Part shown: positions 38,254 through 53,460 of the stretch, piece after piece | How the letters are laid out: every line of letters begins with the position of its first letter | Numbering within the stretch: the first letter of the stretch is position 1 | Assembly: GCF_000243695.2 (NCBI RefSeq) | Contig: NZ_AHMN02000005.1 | Coordinates: 471,501 to 535,500, forward strand | DNA length: 64,000 nt | Reading direction: 5' to 3' | Source of the DNA: Leptospira kirschneri serovar Cynopteri str. 3522 CT | GTDB lineage: Bacteria > Spirochaetota > Leptospiria > Leptospirales > Leptospiraceae | Position numbers and translations under genes: made by a program | The notes under the pieces: generated by a model | The model's input: the letters and a program-made list of their open reading frames with translations, nothing else | The model's database searches: none | What the model was told of the DNA's origin: nothing

Positions 38254-38991
38254 TCATTCTTCCTTTGCAAAATCAGTCTTAAAAACTTTTGTATCCGGGG
38301 CTTCACATGGTTGCCCTTCTTGGTATGTAATTGTACATTTGTTTTCCTGTAATACGATTTCTGTTTTAGAAACAGTGTGAGCGTCTCTTCTGTGCATACA
38401 AGATGACAACGCTCCTTTTTCAGGTAAATGGGAGGTAAGAAAATCTTTAGATAGTTTCAAAAATCCGTCCGCGTCCGGAAATGTTTTAGGTAGATAATAT
38501 TTTTGAAAAACTTCTTCTCTAGAAATTTGAGCCTTAGGTCCTTGTGTAAAAGAACTTCCTAATATTTGAAAGCTTTTCGTATAAAAATCCGTTATGAGTT
38601 CCTTTCCGTTCCATACAAAAGTTTCCGTTCTGTCTAAAGTGATTTTTAGAAGTTTAAACGGATAATAATGATTTAGATCTTCGGATTTTAAATGTTCCGG
38701 TTTAACTTCGTCTAACAAACAAGATCTTACAAGTAAACCTCTACTTGTAGGATTTTTTAAAAGTTTAAGAGTTGCTTCATAAAAATTCAAAAGACAAAAA
38801 ATTTCCTTCGAAGAATTAATCCCAATCCAAGTGCCTCCGTAATCTCCATCTAAAGGAGCAATCGCAAAAACAGAACCGTTCTCCAATTTTGTCGGAGCCA
38901 GGGAGGGTTTTCTTTTTACAGACTCGTCTCTATTAAATCCTATACCGAAAATTTCTAGATCTGGATTTCTATAAATGAGAGCGGTACACAT
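38254..38991 (-). CDS. NRDE (TANGO2-like) family protein
   Basis: A 245-residue protein of the NRDE/TANGO2 family. The N-terminus MCTALIYRN exposes a Cys2 as in Ntn-like members. The name motif is seen as [16 protein letters not shown], followed by [22 protein letters not shown] and GLLVRSCL. Function in bacteria is poorly known; animal homologues have been linked to membrane traffic and haem handling. It lies five bases downstream of the OmpA-type gene, so the two are probably co-transcribed. Confidence 0.88.
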   Translation of the reverse strand: MCTALIYRNPDLEIFGIGFNRDESVKRKPSLAPTKLENGSVFAIAPLDGDYGGTWIGINSSKEIFCLLNFYEATLKLLKNPTSRGLLVRSCLLDEVKPEHLKSEDLNHYYPFKLLKITLDRTETFVWNGKELITDFYTKSFQILGSSFTQGPKAQISREEVFQKYYLPKTFPDADGFLKLSKDFLTSHLPEKGALSSCMHRRDAHTVSKTEIVLQENKCTITYQEGQPCEAPDTKVFKTDFAKEE

Positions 38992-38996
38992 ATTTT

Positions 38997-40766
<1,770 letters not shown>

Positions 40767-40873
40767 GAGTACACTCTAATTGAGTACGTTTTTTTTCCTA
40801 TTTCTTTTTAAAATGAAGTAACTGGAATCCTATAAAATCCGCACATAAGGTTCTCAATATCTACTTTCAATAT

Positions 40874-40976
40874 TAGAGTTGTTGAAAAATTCCATAGTGG
40901 CGATTAACAAAACTACTTCAATTGCCGATTTGCATAAAATAGAAACAGATGGAGAATTAATTTTTCAACAACTCTA
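40874..40976 (+). mobile_element. TA-flanked MITE-like element, copy M8
   Basis: TA-GAGTTGTTGAAAAATTCCAT and ATTTTTCAACAACTC-TA ends; 99 bp core close to M1. Confidence 0.85.
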
Positions 40977-41003
40977 TTTTTTTAACTCGAATTTGATATT
41001 ACC

Positions 41004-41192
<189 letters not shown>

Positions 41193-41215
41193 TTTAGAAA
41201 GTTTTTTCGAATCCT

Positions 41216-41760
41216 CTAAGATCCTTTAGAAATATTTTTACGATCTCTAGTATTCCCTAAGTGAAGCGAATTTTTAACAGAAGAATCCACGTATTTCCTA
41301 AGTGCAAAAGATACAGAAGTAAATGCCAACTCTTCCCAAGGAATTTCCTCTACAGAAAAAAGTTTTATCTCTTCAGACTCGGAACTTACTGAAAATTTTC
41401 CATCCACTAAATCCGCTAAAAAAAACATATAAATCTGACTGATGTGTGGAATACTATAAACGCTCTGTAGTCCAAGAATATTGATTTCTGCATTTGCTTC
41501 TTCTTTAGTTTCCCGGACAGCACCTTCTTCTACCGTTTCTCTGTTTTCCAAAAATCCTGCGGGTAAAGTCCAAAATCCTTTTCTGGGTTCGATTGCTCGT
41601 TTACAAAGTAAAATTCGATTTTCCCAAATCGGTATACTCCCAACTATTATCTTAGGATTTTGATAGTGTATCGTTCCACATTGATCACACACGTGTCTGG
41701 ATCGATTGTCTCCTTCCGGTATTTTATACGTGACGGACGATCCGCAAGAGCTACAGTATT

Positions 41761-41764
<4 letters not shown>
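41216..41764 (-). CDS. NUDIX hydrolase with N-terminal zinc ribbon
   Basis: A 182-residue protein. Residues 1-35 are a zinc ribbon with two CxxC pairs (YCSSCG and CDQCG). The NUDIX box is intact: [22 protein letters not shown]. This ribbon-plus-NUDIX layout is typical of NudC-like NADH pyrophosphatase relatives and ADP-ribose hydrolases; the exact substrate is not decidable. It overlaps the upstream cstA gene by four bases, so it is translated from the same message. Confidence 0.88.
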
Positions 41765-43755
<1,991 letters not shown>

Positions 43756-43899
43756 AATAAGAATGGATGAGTTTAGGAAACGTTACAAGCAAATCTTTTT
43801 TCTATCTTTAGGAAGATTTACGTTTCTCATTTATAAGTCTAAATGGAAAAAGAATTGATGAGCGGATTAATATAGGTGGAAAATCTGGAAGTATAGAGT

Positions 43900-44775
<876 letters not shown>

Positions 44776-44776
44776 T

Positions 44777-45388
44777 TTGTTTTTTTGGATTACAAAAGGT
44801 ATTTCAGAAACTTATATCCCTACTGTTCGATCCGAAATCATTCATTCAATTTCTCCCACCATTCCAACTAAAAAATTAGAAACGGGAGATGATCTAGAAT
44901 ATAAACTCGAAAAAGGAATCCATTCCGAATATAAATCTAATTCTTATTTGAGAAAATCCGGATCGAATCCGATTGAATCCCTTTCTTCTTTAATGGCAAA
45001 AGATCTAATGACTTCTCCCGTAGTTAGTTTTTTAGAAGACGATCCAATACAAAGAGCAGAAGAAATTTTTGTTCAAAAACGTTTTCGTCACGTTCCAGTT
45101 CTTGATCAAAAAAACACGTTATGCGGTATTTTGTCCGACAGAGATTGGATGTGCTGGAGATTAGAACACACTTTGGATTTGAAACAAACGATCGGAGAAG
45201 TTATGAAAACCAAAATCCTTTCTGTACAAATTCATGCAAGAATCGGAGAAATTTCAAAAGTTCTTTTTGAAGAGAGAATCGGATGTCTTCCTATTATAAA
45301 CGATCGAATTGAAGTAATCGGGATCATTACAAGAAGTGATATTTTACGAGCCATTTTAAAAATGAGCCAAAGTGAATTTCTTGCTTAA
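44777..45388 (+). CDS. CBS-domain pair protein
   Basis: A 203-residue protein. After an unrecognised 70-residue N-terminus comes a tandem CBS pair: [40 protein letters not shown] with GILSDRDWM, and [19 protein letters not shown] to [28 protein letters not shown] pairs sense adenine nucleotides and related ligands. The start is TTG at 44777 with GAGGAT upstream inside the preceding gene, directly after its stop, giving translational coupling with the J-domain gene. Confidence 0.85.
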   Translation: MFFWITKGISETYIPTVRSEIIHSISPTIPTKKLETGDDLEYKLEKGIHSEYKSNSYLRKSGSNPIESLSSLMAKDLMTSPVVSFLEDDPIQRAEEIFVQKRFRHVPVLDQKNTLCGILSDRDWMCWRLEHTLDLKQTIGEVMKTKILSVQIHARIGEISKVLFEERIGCLPIINDRIEVIGIITRSDILRAILKMSQSEFLA

Positions 45389-45800
45389 AGATTCAATTTT
45401 TTGTTTCAAAATATTACTCAAGAACCACATAATAAAATTCCCAATCCAACCAGTTTATAATTCTATAATATACCTTCGCGTAAGAAATTCGTTTTATCTT
45501 AGATCAATTTTTTTGTAAAAAAATTGATGTGGGAACTTTTATAAATCGTGGTTTGTGAGAGTTCCCACAGATTAAGTCGCATTACAAATTGTTACATTCA
45601 CTTTTTGCAATTCGATTATATTGAGTTCCGACAAATTATGACTATTAGAGTTGTTGAAAAATGAATTCTCCATCTGTTTCCGTTGTGTTGAAATAACAAT
45701 TAAAACAATTTTGCAAATCTCCACTATGGAATTTTTCAAAAACTCTACTATAGATTTTTTCAGACAAATTCCTTCAAAACAAAGGATCTCTTAAAAATAA
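45389..45800. other. intergenic region with D, C and MITE repeats
   Basis: Family-D repeat near 45417-45475, family-C motifs in both orientations near 45527 and 45558-45578 (AGTTCCCACAGATTAAGTC), and MITE M9 (45646-45747). No gene. Confidence 0.6.
45646..45747 (-). mobile_element. TA-flanked MITE-like element, copy M9
   Basis: TA-GAGTTGTTGAAAAATGAATT and ATTTTTCAAAAACTC-TA ends; the interior is in the opposite orientation to M1. 98 bp core. Confidence 0.8.
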
Positions 45801-45833
45801 AAAACCCCGAAGCAAATTGACATTCGGGGTTTT
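45801..45833 (-). terminator. intrinsic terminator (probably bidirectional)
   Basis: AAAACCCCGAA (45801-45811) pairs with TTCGGGGTTTT (45823-45833); T-runs on both strands. It lies 29 bp past the stop of the minus-strand reductase gene. Confidence 0.88.
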
Positions 45834-45861
45834 ATAATTTTAAAACGCAAAAGAAAGGATT

Positions 45862-47112
<1,251 letters not shown>

Positions 47113-47115
47113 CAC

Positions 47116-47489
47116 AGATTTCTGAACTTTGGTTTTTGATCTACACCAATTTCAAGAAATTCGCGATGAATTGAGATCGGTTTTTGATAAAGTTTGATTT
47201 CCTTTTTTACAGGTTCAATTTTGAATCTTTAAAAATTTCATTTTGAAATTTGGGTAGTTCCTAGATTGAATTTGAATCGTTAAACATTATAATTTCTAAA
47301 TTTGCAAGAGTTCCCACACGTTTAAAAACCTTACAATAAAATGAGCGAAACAGTTTTATATTAAATTTCCTCGTTTCTAAAAAAGTTGTGTTTCGATTCC
47401 TAAAATGTAGGAACTCTTACAAATCACGATTTTACGAACAAATTCTAAAATTGTAGGAACTCATACTTTTAGAAAATTTTTTCTCAGCC
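47116..47489. other. intergenic region with family-C motifs
   Basis: Family-C sequences near 47305-47322 (GAGTTCCCACACG), 47404-47421 and 47452-47468 (TGTAGGAACTC). No gene. Confidence 0.5.
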
Positions 47490-47640
47490 AAATTCACCCG
47501 GCTTAGCGATGTGTAGGGTGCAAGTCTTCGTCGTAGACGAAGACCGAGCGAGAATTCGCGAGCCCGTAGCAGCGCGGCCGTCCGTTTTTCGGACGGCAAG
47601 CCCCGAAAAAAAATCTTCAAAGATATTTATAGTCTCTAAA
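47490..47640 (+). other. GC-rich multi-hairpin segment upstream of the SbcD-like gene
   Basis: A local rise in GC in an AT-rich gap. GTCTTCGTC (47524-47532), loop GTA, GACGAAGAC (47536-47544) is a perfect 9 bp stem. GCCGTCCG (47577-47584), loop TTTTT, CGGACGGC (47590-47597) is a perfect 8 bp stem. No T-run follows on either strand, so it is not a standard terminator. Short frames here are not protein-like. It may be a structured RNA leader or a REP-like repeat. Confidence 0.5.
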
Positions 47641-47685
47641 TTATGTCCGGGGGAACGGATATACTCCAAAGGCAGAAACTAAATC

Positions 47686-48771
47686 ATGATCCGATTCTTA
47701 CATACAGCAGACCTACATCTAAGTTTAAAAGAGAAAGTTTATTCTCTTTCCGTTTTAAAAGAAATCGTTTCCACGGCAAAAACTGAAGAATGCACCCATA
47801 TTCTTTTTTGTGGCGACCTTTTCGATCGTAATTCTGACATCAACTCTCTCAAAGAAGACGTCAAAGAAATTCTAACTTCTTTTCCTGGTAAAATTTTTTT
47901 TATTCCAGGCAATCACGAAGAGTTAGGAATCCAAGAAGGTTCCTATCCGATTTCTGCGGATCTTTCTCCTATGTCTTATCCCCAAAAAAACGATCGTTTT
48001 AAACTTTGGTTCGAAGAAATAGACGGCGTAGACGTAGAATTTTTCGGTTTTCCGTTTCGTAGAAATTTAGATTATTCGAATATTCAATTTAGCGAAAAGA
48101 AAACTCTTTATCGTATCGCTCTTTTACACGGCACAGATACAAAATTGGTGGAATACTTAGGCCCTTCTCCCGAAGATGCTGATTCAATTTTAGATTCAAA
48201 ACCTTTTTTAGACGCTAAGTTCGATTACCTCGCGCTCGGCCATATCCATTCGGAACGCTCTGAAAGAATTAGTTCTCTTTTGATTGCATATCCTGGTTCT
48301 CCTAGAGTCGTTTCTTCCGGCGAATTCGGTCCTCGTTCCGTCAACATTGTTACCCTCGGTAAAAACGGAACCCCAGTCCTTCAAAAAAAAATCATTTCTT
48401 CTGCGGGCGAATTTAAGGAATTTTCTCTTTCCGCAAATCTCTCCGGCCAAATCCCAGATCTTTCTAAAATACATGTTTTGATTTCAGAATTGGATTTTGT
48501 TCGTATTAAAATTTCTGGAATCGTAGAAGACGAACATATTGTTTCAGAAACTCTGGACCATTTCAGTAAATCCATCGTTTGTAGAAAATTAGAAATTAAA
48601 ACAAACGATCTCAAAACCTCTTCTGTACTCATCGATAACCCGATCGCAAAAGTATTTTATGATAAACTAATGAATAAAAAATTGAATTGGAACGGCCAAA
48701 ATTCCCCCGATTGGAACGAAATTTTAGTCTTAGGCCTAGAACAAATCGAAGAATTTTCTGGAAAAAAATGA
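47686..48771 (+). CDS. metallophosphoesterase, SbcD/YhaO-like nuclease subunit
   Basis: A calcineurin-like phosphoesterase of 361 residues. All five metal motifs are present: FLHTADLHLS, FCGDLFDRNSD, IPGNHEELG, ALLHGTD and LGHIHSERSE. The order and the C-terminal extension match the nuclease subunit of SbcCD or the related YhaO. It would cut DNA ends or hairpins together with the ATPase encoded next door, whose ATG begins one base after this stop. The two form a single unit preceded by a GC-rich hairpin region. Confidence 0.85.
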   Translation: MIRFLHTADLHLSLKEKVYSLSVLKEIVSTAKTEECTHILFCGDLFDRNSDINSLKEDVKEILTSFPGKIFFIPGNHEELGIQEGSYPISADLSPMSYPQKNDRFKLWFEEIDGVDVEFFGFPFRRNLDYSNIQFSEKKTLYRIALLHGTDTKLVEYLGPSPEDADSILDSKPFLDAKFDYLALGHIHSERSERISSLLIAYPGSPRVVSSGEFGPRSVNIVTLGKNGTPVLQKKIISSAGEFKEFSLSANLSGQIPDLSKIHVLISELDFVRIKISGIVEDEHIVSETLDHFSKSIVCRKLEIKTNDLKTSSVLIDNPIAKVFYDKLMNKKLNWNGQNSPDWNEILVLGLEQIEEFSGKK

Positions 48772-48772
48772 T

Positions 48773-51088
48773 ATGATTTCTGCGATCCAACTTCTTAATT
48801 TCGGAAAATTTAAAGGGAAAGAATTTGAACTTTCGGATTCCGCTACCGTTTTTTTAGGTAAAAACGAATCCGGTAAAACCACGATTTTCGACGCTCTTAG
48901 ACTCGCAGTCGGGAGTAAATTTCTTACCGCCAATCAAGAACCTAAAAAAAGTATCCTTTCCCGTTACGGCGAAACCTGTTTAGAAGGTTATAATATTCTA
49001 GGAAAAACCCCGGATCTTTCCAAAGATTCCGCTCCTCAATTTGTACACTGCGTTTCTCTCAGAGAAGGGGAACTAGAATTTGCATTTAACAATGATAAGT
49101 TGATCAAACCCGATTTTCTTCGGAGTAAACTTTTAAACAACGGTGTGAACTTAGAAGGTATTTCCAATTCGTTTAAAAAAATTCATTCTCCAAAAACAAA
49201 CAGCAAAGACGCAGATTATTTTGACAGTCTTAAAAAGGAAATTGAGGATCTCCAAACCAAAAGATCTGAATTGATTTTAGAAATCGAAAATCTACATTCC
49301 AGAAATAAAAACAATTCCGAAAAAGAGGAAAAACATCTCAAAGATCAAAACAAAGAAACAGAAATTAAAAACAAACTCGCACAGATCGAAAAAAATTCCG
49401 CCTTGGATTTAAAAATCCAAAAGAAGATTCAAGTTTTAGAATGTATTTCTGAAATCCAAAGACTAAAATCCATCGAGGAATTTATCAGAAAAAATTTTCT
49501 CTATTCTAAAGACGAATCTGCTGGATTCGATTCTTTTCAAAAAGAAATCGAAAAATCAAAGAACAATACCTCCTCTTTTGAACTTTTACTTAAGGATAAA
49601 GAGAACACAATCAATTCCAAAAAAAAAGAATTAAACGATCATAAAACCCAACTTTCTATCCTCCAAAAATTGAAACAAAAAGCTGAGGAATGGTTTGATA
49701 AAATAGATTCAATCCTTAGAGAAGACGGCTTTTCCGAAGAAATCAAAACGACTCATTCCAACCCTTTGTATAAACTTTTAGGAATCATTTTATCCGGACT
49801 TGGTTTTTGTGGTGTGTTAGGCTCCTTCGCCTTGTTCCTTTTTTCTAAATTATCCCTTGCCACATTTTTAAGCGGAGCGCTCCTTTCAGGAAGCCTGATC
49901 ATTTTAGGCCTTTGGTTATTCTCTCATAAAAAAGAATCTATCAACTTCAGATATAGTTCCGAAAAGGAAAAAAATTTCGTTCTTAAAATTTCTGGACAAT
50001 GGAATTTAACATTTCCAGAATATTCTATTCCTCTTATGGAAAAAATTGAAAACCTTAGACAATTCCTTTCTAAACAAATTCAAAACTTCGATCTTAAAAC
50101 GGCTCAGATAGAATCGATCGAAAAGGAAATCCGACTTTTGACCGAAGAACTGGATCCGATCCGTTCCAACTTAAAACTAGAATCTGAAAAAATCTCAAAT
50201 TTAGAATCCAAAAGGAATTCCTGGTTAAACGATAGAAGATCAACTACGATCCAAGATTATCATAAACAAGTCGCAGAATTTCAGACTCAATCTAGACATT
50301 TCTCCGAAGGTCTAAAAAAAATTCTCACCGAACATTCTTCTCATAGTTTAGAAGATCTGGAGATCAAACAAAAAACTCTGATCGCAACAATGGAAGACGT
50401 TCCGAACGAATTTCCAAACGATCCGGAAAGACAATTTAGAGACTCTAAAAAAAGAGAGCTTCAAAAAGAACTTCAATCCTTAGATAACGAATTAAAAAAA
50501 TTGAATACTTCTATCCAAGTAGAAGACGCCAGGATTCAAGATCTACTCCCAGAAAAAGAAAAAAACCTTAAAGACATCATCCAATCCCTTTTTGAAAAAG
50601 AATTAGAATTTTCTAAAATAGAATCTAGGCGAAAATCTGCTAAAATTGCTCAGGAACTTTTTGAAGAAATCTCCAAAGATCAATCTACACAGTTCGCTTT
50701 GGTCGCCTCCGAAATCGGTAAAGAAATAGATCTTTTACTTCCTAAAAGATCCGTTACTCTGGAAGCGATCGATAAAAAAGATTCAATTAAAATGCAGGAC
50801 GAGGCGGGCGCATTTCGTTCCATTGATCATCTTTCTGGTGGAACCCTCGCCACCTTCTATCTGATTTTTAAATTGTTTTTGGCTCGTAAAACCCTTCCTA
50901 AAAAAGGGATTCTACTTCTAGACGAACCTTTTGTTCATCTAGATCGTGGAAGAATTGAATCTGCTTTTTTTTATCTCAAGAAATTCCAAGAAGAAACGGA
51001 ATATCAAATCTGTTTCTTTACAAAACAAGAAGAAATTGCAGATACCGTTTTACGTTTTTTTAAAAATTCAAAAAAGATTTCTTTGTAA
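48773..51088 (+). CDS. AAA ATPase with coiled coil, SbcC/YhaN-like
   Basis: A 771-residue Rad50/SbcC-type ATPase. Walker A is GKNESGKTT (residues 29-37). The signature SGGT and Walker B LLLDEPFVHLD sit near the C-terminus, with long coiled coils between. Two hydrophobic helices interrupt the coil (LGIILSGLGFCGVLGSFALF and FLSGALLSGSLIILGLWLF, about 335-385), which suggests membrane attachment as in YhaN rather than soluble SbcC with its zinc hook. No CxxC hook is seen. Works with the phosphoesterase encoded one base upstream, probably in DNA end processing. Confidence 0.85.
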   Translation: MISAIQLLNFGKFKGKEFELSDSATVFLGKNESGKTTIFDALRLAVGSKFLTANQEPKKSILSRYGETCLEGYNILGKTPDLSKDSAPQFVHCVSLREGELEFAFNNDKLIKPDFLRSKLLNNGVNLEGISNSFKKIHSPKTNSKDADYFDSLKKEIEDLQTKRSELILEIENLHSRNKNNSEKEEKHLKDQNKETEIKNKLAQIEKNSALDLKIQKKIQVLECISEIQRLKSIEEFIRKNFLYSKDESAGFDSFQKEIEKSKNNTSSFELLLKDKENTINSKKKELNDHKTQLSILQKLKQKAEEWFDKIDSILREDGFSEEIKTTHSNPLYKLLGIILSGLGFCGVLGSFALFLFSKLSLATFLSGALLSGSLIILGLWLFSHKKESINFRYSSEKEKNFVLKISGQWNLTFPEYSIPLMEKIENLRQFLSKQIQNFDLKTAQIESIEKEIRLLTEELDPIRSNLKLESEKISNLESKRNSWLNDRRSTTIQDYHKQVAEFQTQSRHFSEGLKKILTEHSSHSLEDLEIKQKTLIATMEDVPNEFPNDPERQFRDSKKRELQKELQSLDNELKKLNTSIQVEDARIQDLLPEKEKNLKDIIQSLFEKELEFSKIESRRKSAKIAQELFEEISKDQSTQFALVASEIGKEIDLLLPKRSVTLEAIDKKDSIKMQDEAGAFRSIDHLSGGTLATFYLIFKLFLARKTLPKKGILLLDEPFVHLDRGRIESAFFYLKKFQEETEYQICFFTKQEEIADTVLRFFKNSKKISL

Positions 51089-51092
51089 GAAA

Positions 51093-51335
51093 GTTTGGAC
51101 GAATCTGGCTTGCCGCAGGCAGCCAAACCAGACTCTTTAGCTCCAGTCAATAAGTTGCATAAAAGAAACGTAATATTTCGTATTAAATTTCAATTTATTA
51201 TAGAACGCGATCCATAGAGAGGCATTCAGGAAAACGTTTTATTGAGTTCAAGAAGTAAGACGTCTTTAGTTTGAAAGAGCATTTTGCTGAGTTTGCATCG
51301 TATTGATCCCTTTCACGTTATATCGAATCCAATTT
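51093..51335 (+). repeat. family-A structured repeat, copy A4
   Basis: GAATCTGGCTTGCC, loop GCA, GGCAGCCA forms hairpin 1. The AGTCAATAAG and CAATTTATTATAGAACGCG segments correspond to hairpin 2 but pair poorly. The terminal TTGATCCCTTTCACGTTAT block is kept. The 51089-51455 gap contains nothing else except a weak family-C trace near 51395. Confidence 0.7.
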
Positions 51336-51455
51336 ATCATAATATTTGCGGGTGCTCAATTTAAAAGGATCAGTAAAATTTTCAAAAGCTTTAGAATGTA
51401 GAAACTCATACAAAAATGAAATAAGCTAAAACTTTTAAAATATGTTTTTGCAAAA

Positions 51456-52637
51456 TCATTTTGTAAAAACGGAAACACTTTCCAAATGATTTGTATGAGG
51501 AAATAAATCCACAGGAGTAATTTTTTTGTATTTAAAACTTTTTGTAAGTTCGATCGCATCCCTTAGAAGAGTTTCCGGATTACAAGAAACGTAAAGAATC
51601 TGACTTACTTTAGAATTTAATAATATTCTTTTAGTCTCTGTGTCAAGTCCTTCTCTCGGCGGATCCAACACCACCACATCCGAATTTTCGCTTAAGGCCG
51701 TCTGTAGAGTATCTAAAACCTTTCCTTTAATAAAATGAACGTTTTCGATTCCATTCGCTTTTGCAGCACCAATTGCAGAACGAATTGAACTCGAATTCTC
51801 TTCGAGTCCGATTACTTTTTTAGATTTAGACGAGATATACAATGAAATTGTACCGATTCCACAATAGGCGTCCACTACGTTCTTATTCTCTGGAAGATCT
51901 TCCAAAATAAGATCGTACAAATTTTCTATCTGAAACGGATTGATTTGAAAAAATGTGGAAAGTCCAATCTGAAAATCAAGTTTACCGATTTTTTCTTTTA
52001 CAAAATGTCTTCCATACCAAGTGACTTCCTTTTCTCCCAAAACAACTTTAGTGTTTTTACGGTTTACATTTTGTAATATCCCTACTACCTCCGCTTTTGA
52101 ATTTTCTTTATATAAAAATTGTTGAATATACGAATATAATTTATCCGTGAGTTTTTTTCTTCCCGGAATTTCGCTTTCATTAGTGACAATTCCTACAAGA
52201 ATTTCTTGGGTCGCGTTCGCTTTTCTAAGAACGATATGTCTTAAAAGTCCACTTCCTCTTTTTTCATGATACGGTTCTAAATTTTCGTTCCGCGCCCAAT
52301 GACGGATCGCAGTGACCACGGTAGTCAAATCTTCATCCTGAATTCTACATTCTTTCTGATCGATGATAAACGTATTTTCTTTATTATGAAGACCAAGGGT
52401 AAGTACGGATTTTTTTCCTATCTTACGATGTCCAAATGGAAGTTGAACCTTATGGCGATACATTTGATCCTTTGGGCTTTTTATGATCTGCCGAATTTCC
52501 AGGTCTTTAAAACCTCCGAATCGTTTTACGATCTCTTCTTGTTTATGTTGAAGTTGTTTTTCGTAACCGATATGCAATCGATCACAACCGGCACATTCCG
52601 GATAATGTTGACAAGACTGACTCGTAGGAGGTTTCAT
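51456..52637 (-). CDS. class I RNA uracil-C5 methyltransferase (RlmD/RumA-like)
   Basis: A SAM-dependent RNA m5U methyltransferase of 393 residues. An N-terminal iron-sulfur type cysteine cluster is present (CQHYPECAGCDRL, plus a later CRIQD). The catalytic domain shows FFQINPFQIENLYDL, VVDAYCGIGTISLYIS, VVLDPPREGLD and the catalytic cysteine in YVSCNPETLLRD. The TRAM domain of RumA is lacking, as in some bacterial members. rRNA versus tRNA target cannot be decided from the sequence. Monocistronic. Confidence 0.88.
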   Translation of the reverse strand: MKPPTSQSCQHYPECAGCDRLHIGYEKQLQHKQEEIVKRFGGFKDLEIRQIIKSPKDQMYRHKVQLPFGHRKIGKKSVLTLGLHNKENTFIIDQKECRIQDEDLTTVVTAIRHWARNENLEPYHEKRGSGLLRHIVLRKANATQEILVGIVTNESEIPGRKKLTDKLYSYIQQFLYKENSKAEVVGILQNVNRKNTKVVLGEKEVTWYGRHFVKEKIGKLDFQIGLSTFFQINPFQIENLYDLILEDLPENKNVVDAYCGIGTISLYISSKSKKVIGLEENSSSIRSAIGAAKANGIENVHFIKGKVLDTLQTALSENSDVVVLDPPREGLDTETKRILLNSKVSQILYVSCNPETLLRDAIELTKSFKYKKITPVDLFPHTNHLESVSVFTK

Positions 52638-52697
52638 TCTTCGCTCAGGCTTTTGTTCCTTTAGTACTTGTCAATTGAATTCGTTTTTTAAAAGCGA

Positions 52698-53318
52698 TCA
52701 CATCAAATAAGTTTTCCCGTACTTATCTTGGATTGTAGGATCAGCGCCATATTTTAAAAGTAACTCCACAAACTCGGACATTCCTTGAGAGGACTTAGCA
52801 AGATGAATACAAGTAACTCCGTCGCGATCTTGAACATTTGGATCGGCGCCTCTCTCCAAAAGGAACCGCAAAGCTTCCAACTTTCCTTCGTTTACACAAT
52901 GATGCAAAGGACTCATTCCTCTTTCGTCCTTTCGATCAGGGTCCGCTCCATTTCGAATCAAAACGAACATCATATCTAAAGAGAAATCGTTTTCTAAAAT
53001 AGAATGGATAAGAGGAGTAAAACCGGTAGACTGATCTGCAAGGTTCGTGTCGGCACGATATTCGATCAAAACTTGAACGATTTCCAACCGATGATATTTT
53101 ACCGCGATTGAAAGAGATGTTATACCGTGATAAAAATTGAGATTCGGATTAAAACCGTTTTGCAAAAGATTACCAATCCGCTTCACGTTTCCACTTCGAA
53201 TCGAGTTAAAAAAAAGAAATCGTTTCCACAAAGAATCGGGGCGAATCTTTGTGAAATTTCTTCTTTCATTTGATTTTTCATCATCTTTCATTGGCGGATA
53301 CCTTTTTGCAAATGGCAA
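52698..53318 (-). CDS. ankyrin-repeat protein
   Basis: A 206-residue cytoplasmic protein with about four to five ankyrin repeats: NGFNPNLNFYHGITSLSIAVKYHRLEIVQVLIE, then DTNLADQSTGFTPLIHSILE, GADPDRKDERGMSPLHHCVNEGKLEALRFLLERGADPNVQDRDGVTCIHLAK and GADPTIQDKYGKTYL. There is no signal peptide. Ankyrin stacks are protein-binding surfaces; the partner is unknown. Confidence 0.88.
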   Translation of the reverse strand: MPFAKRYPPMKDDEKSNERRNFTKIRPDSLWKRFLFFNSIRSGNVKRIGNLLQNGFNPNLNFYHGITSLSIAVKYHRLEIVQVLIEYRADTNLADQSTGFTPLIHSILENDFSLDMMFVLIRNGADPDRKDERGMSPLHHCVNEGKLEALRFLLERGADPNVQDRDGVTCIHLAKSSQGMSEFVELLLKYGADPTIQDKYGKTYLM

Positions 53319-53460
53319 TCTTTAAAACCGATTTAGGTTTTCAAAAGATTACAGAATTAAAATGAAACATGAACTTAAGAAATAGATATTAGACAACATT
53401 AAAATCGAATATTCAACTTGACCAACTCTAAAATCGATGCAGAAAATATAGAGAAGCGTC

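Noticed and set aside
47432..47669. short minus-strand frames in the GC-rich hairpin block
   Set aside because: Arg-rich low-quality translations caused by hairpin sequence; no ribosome-binding site.
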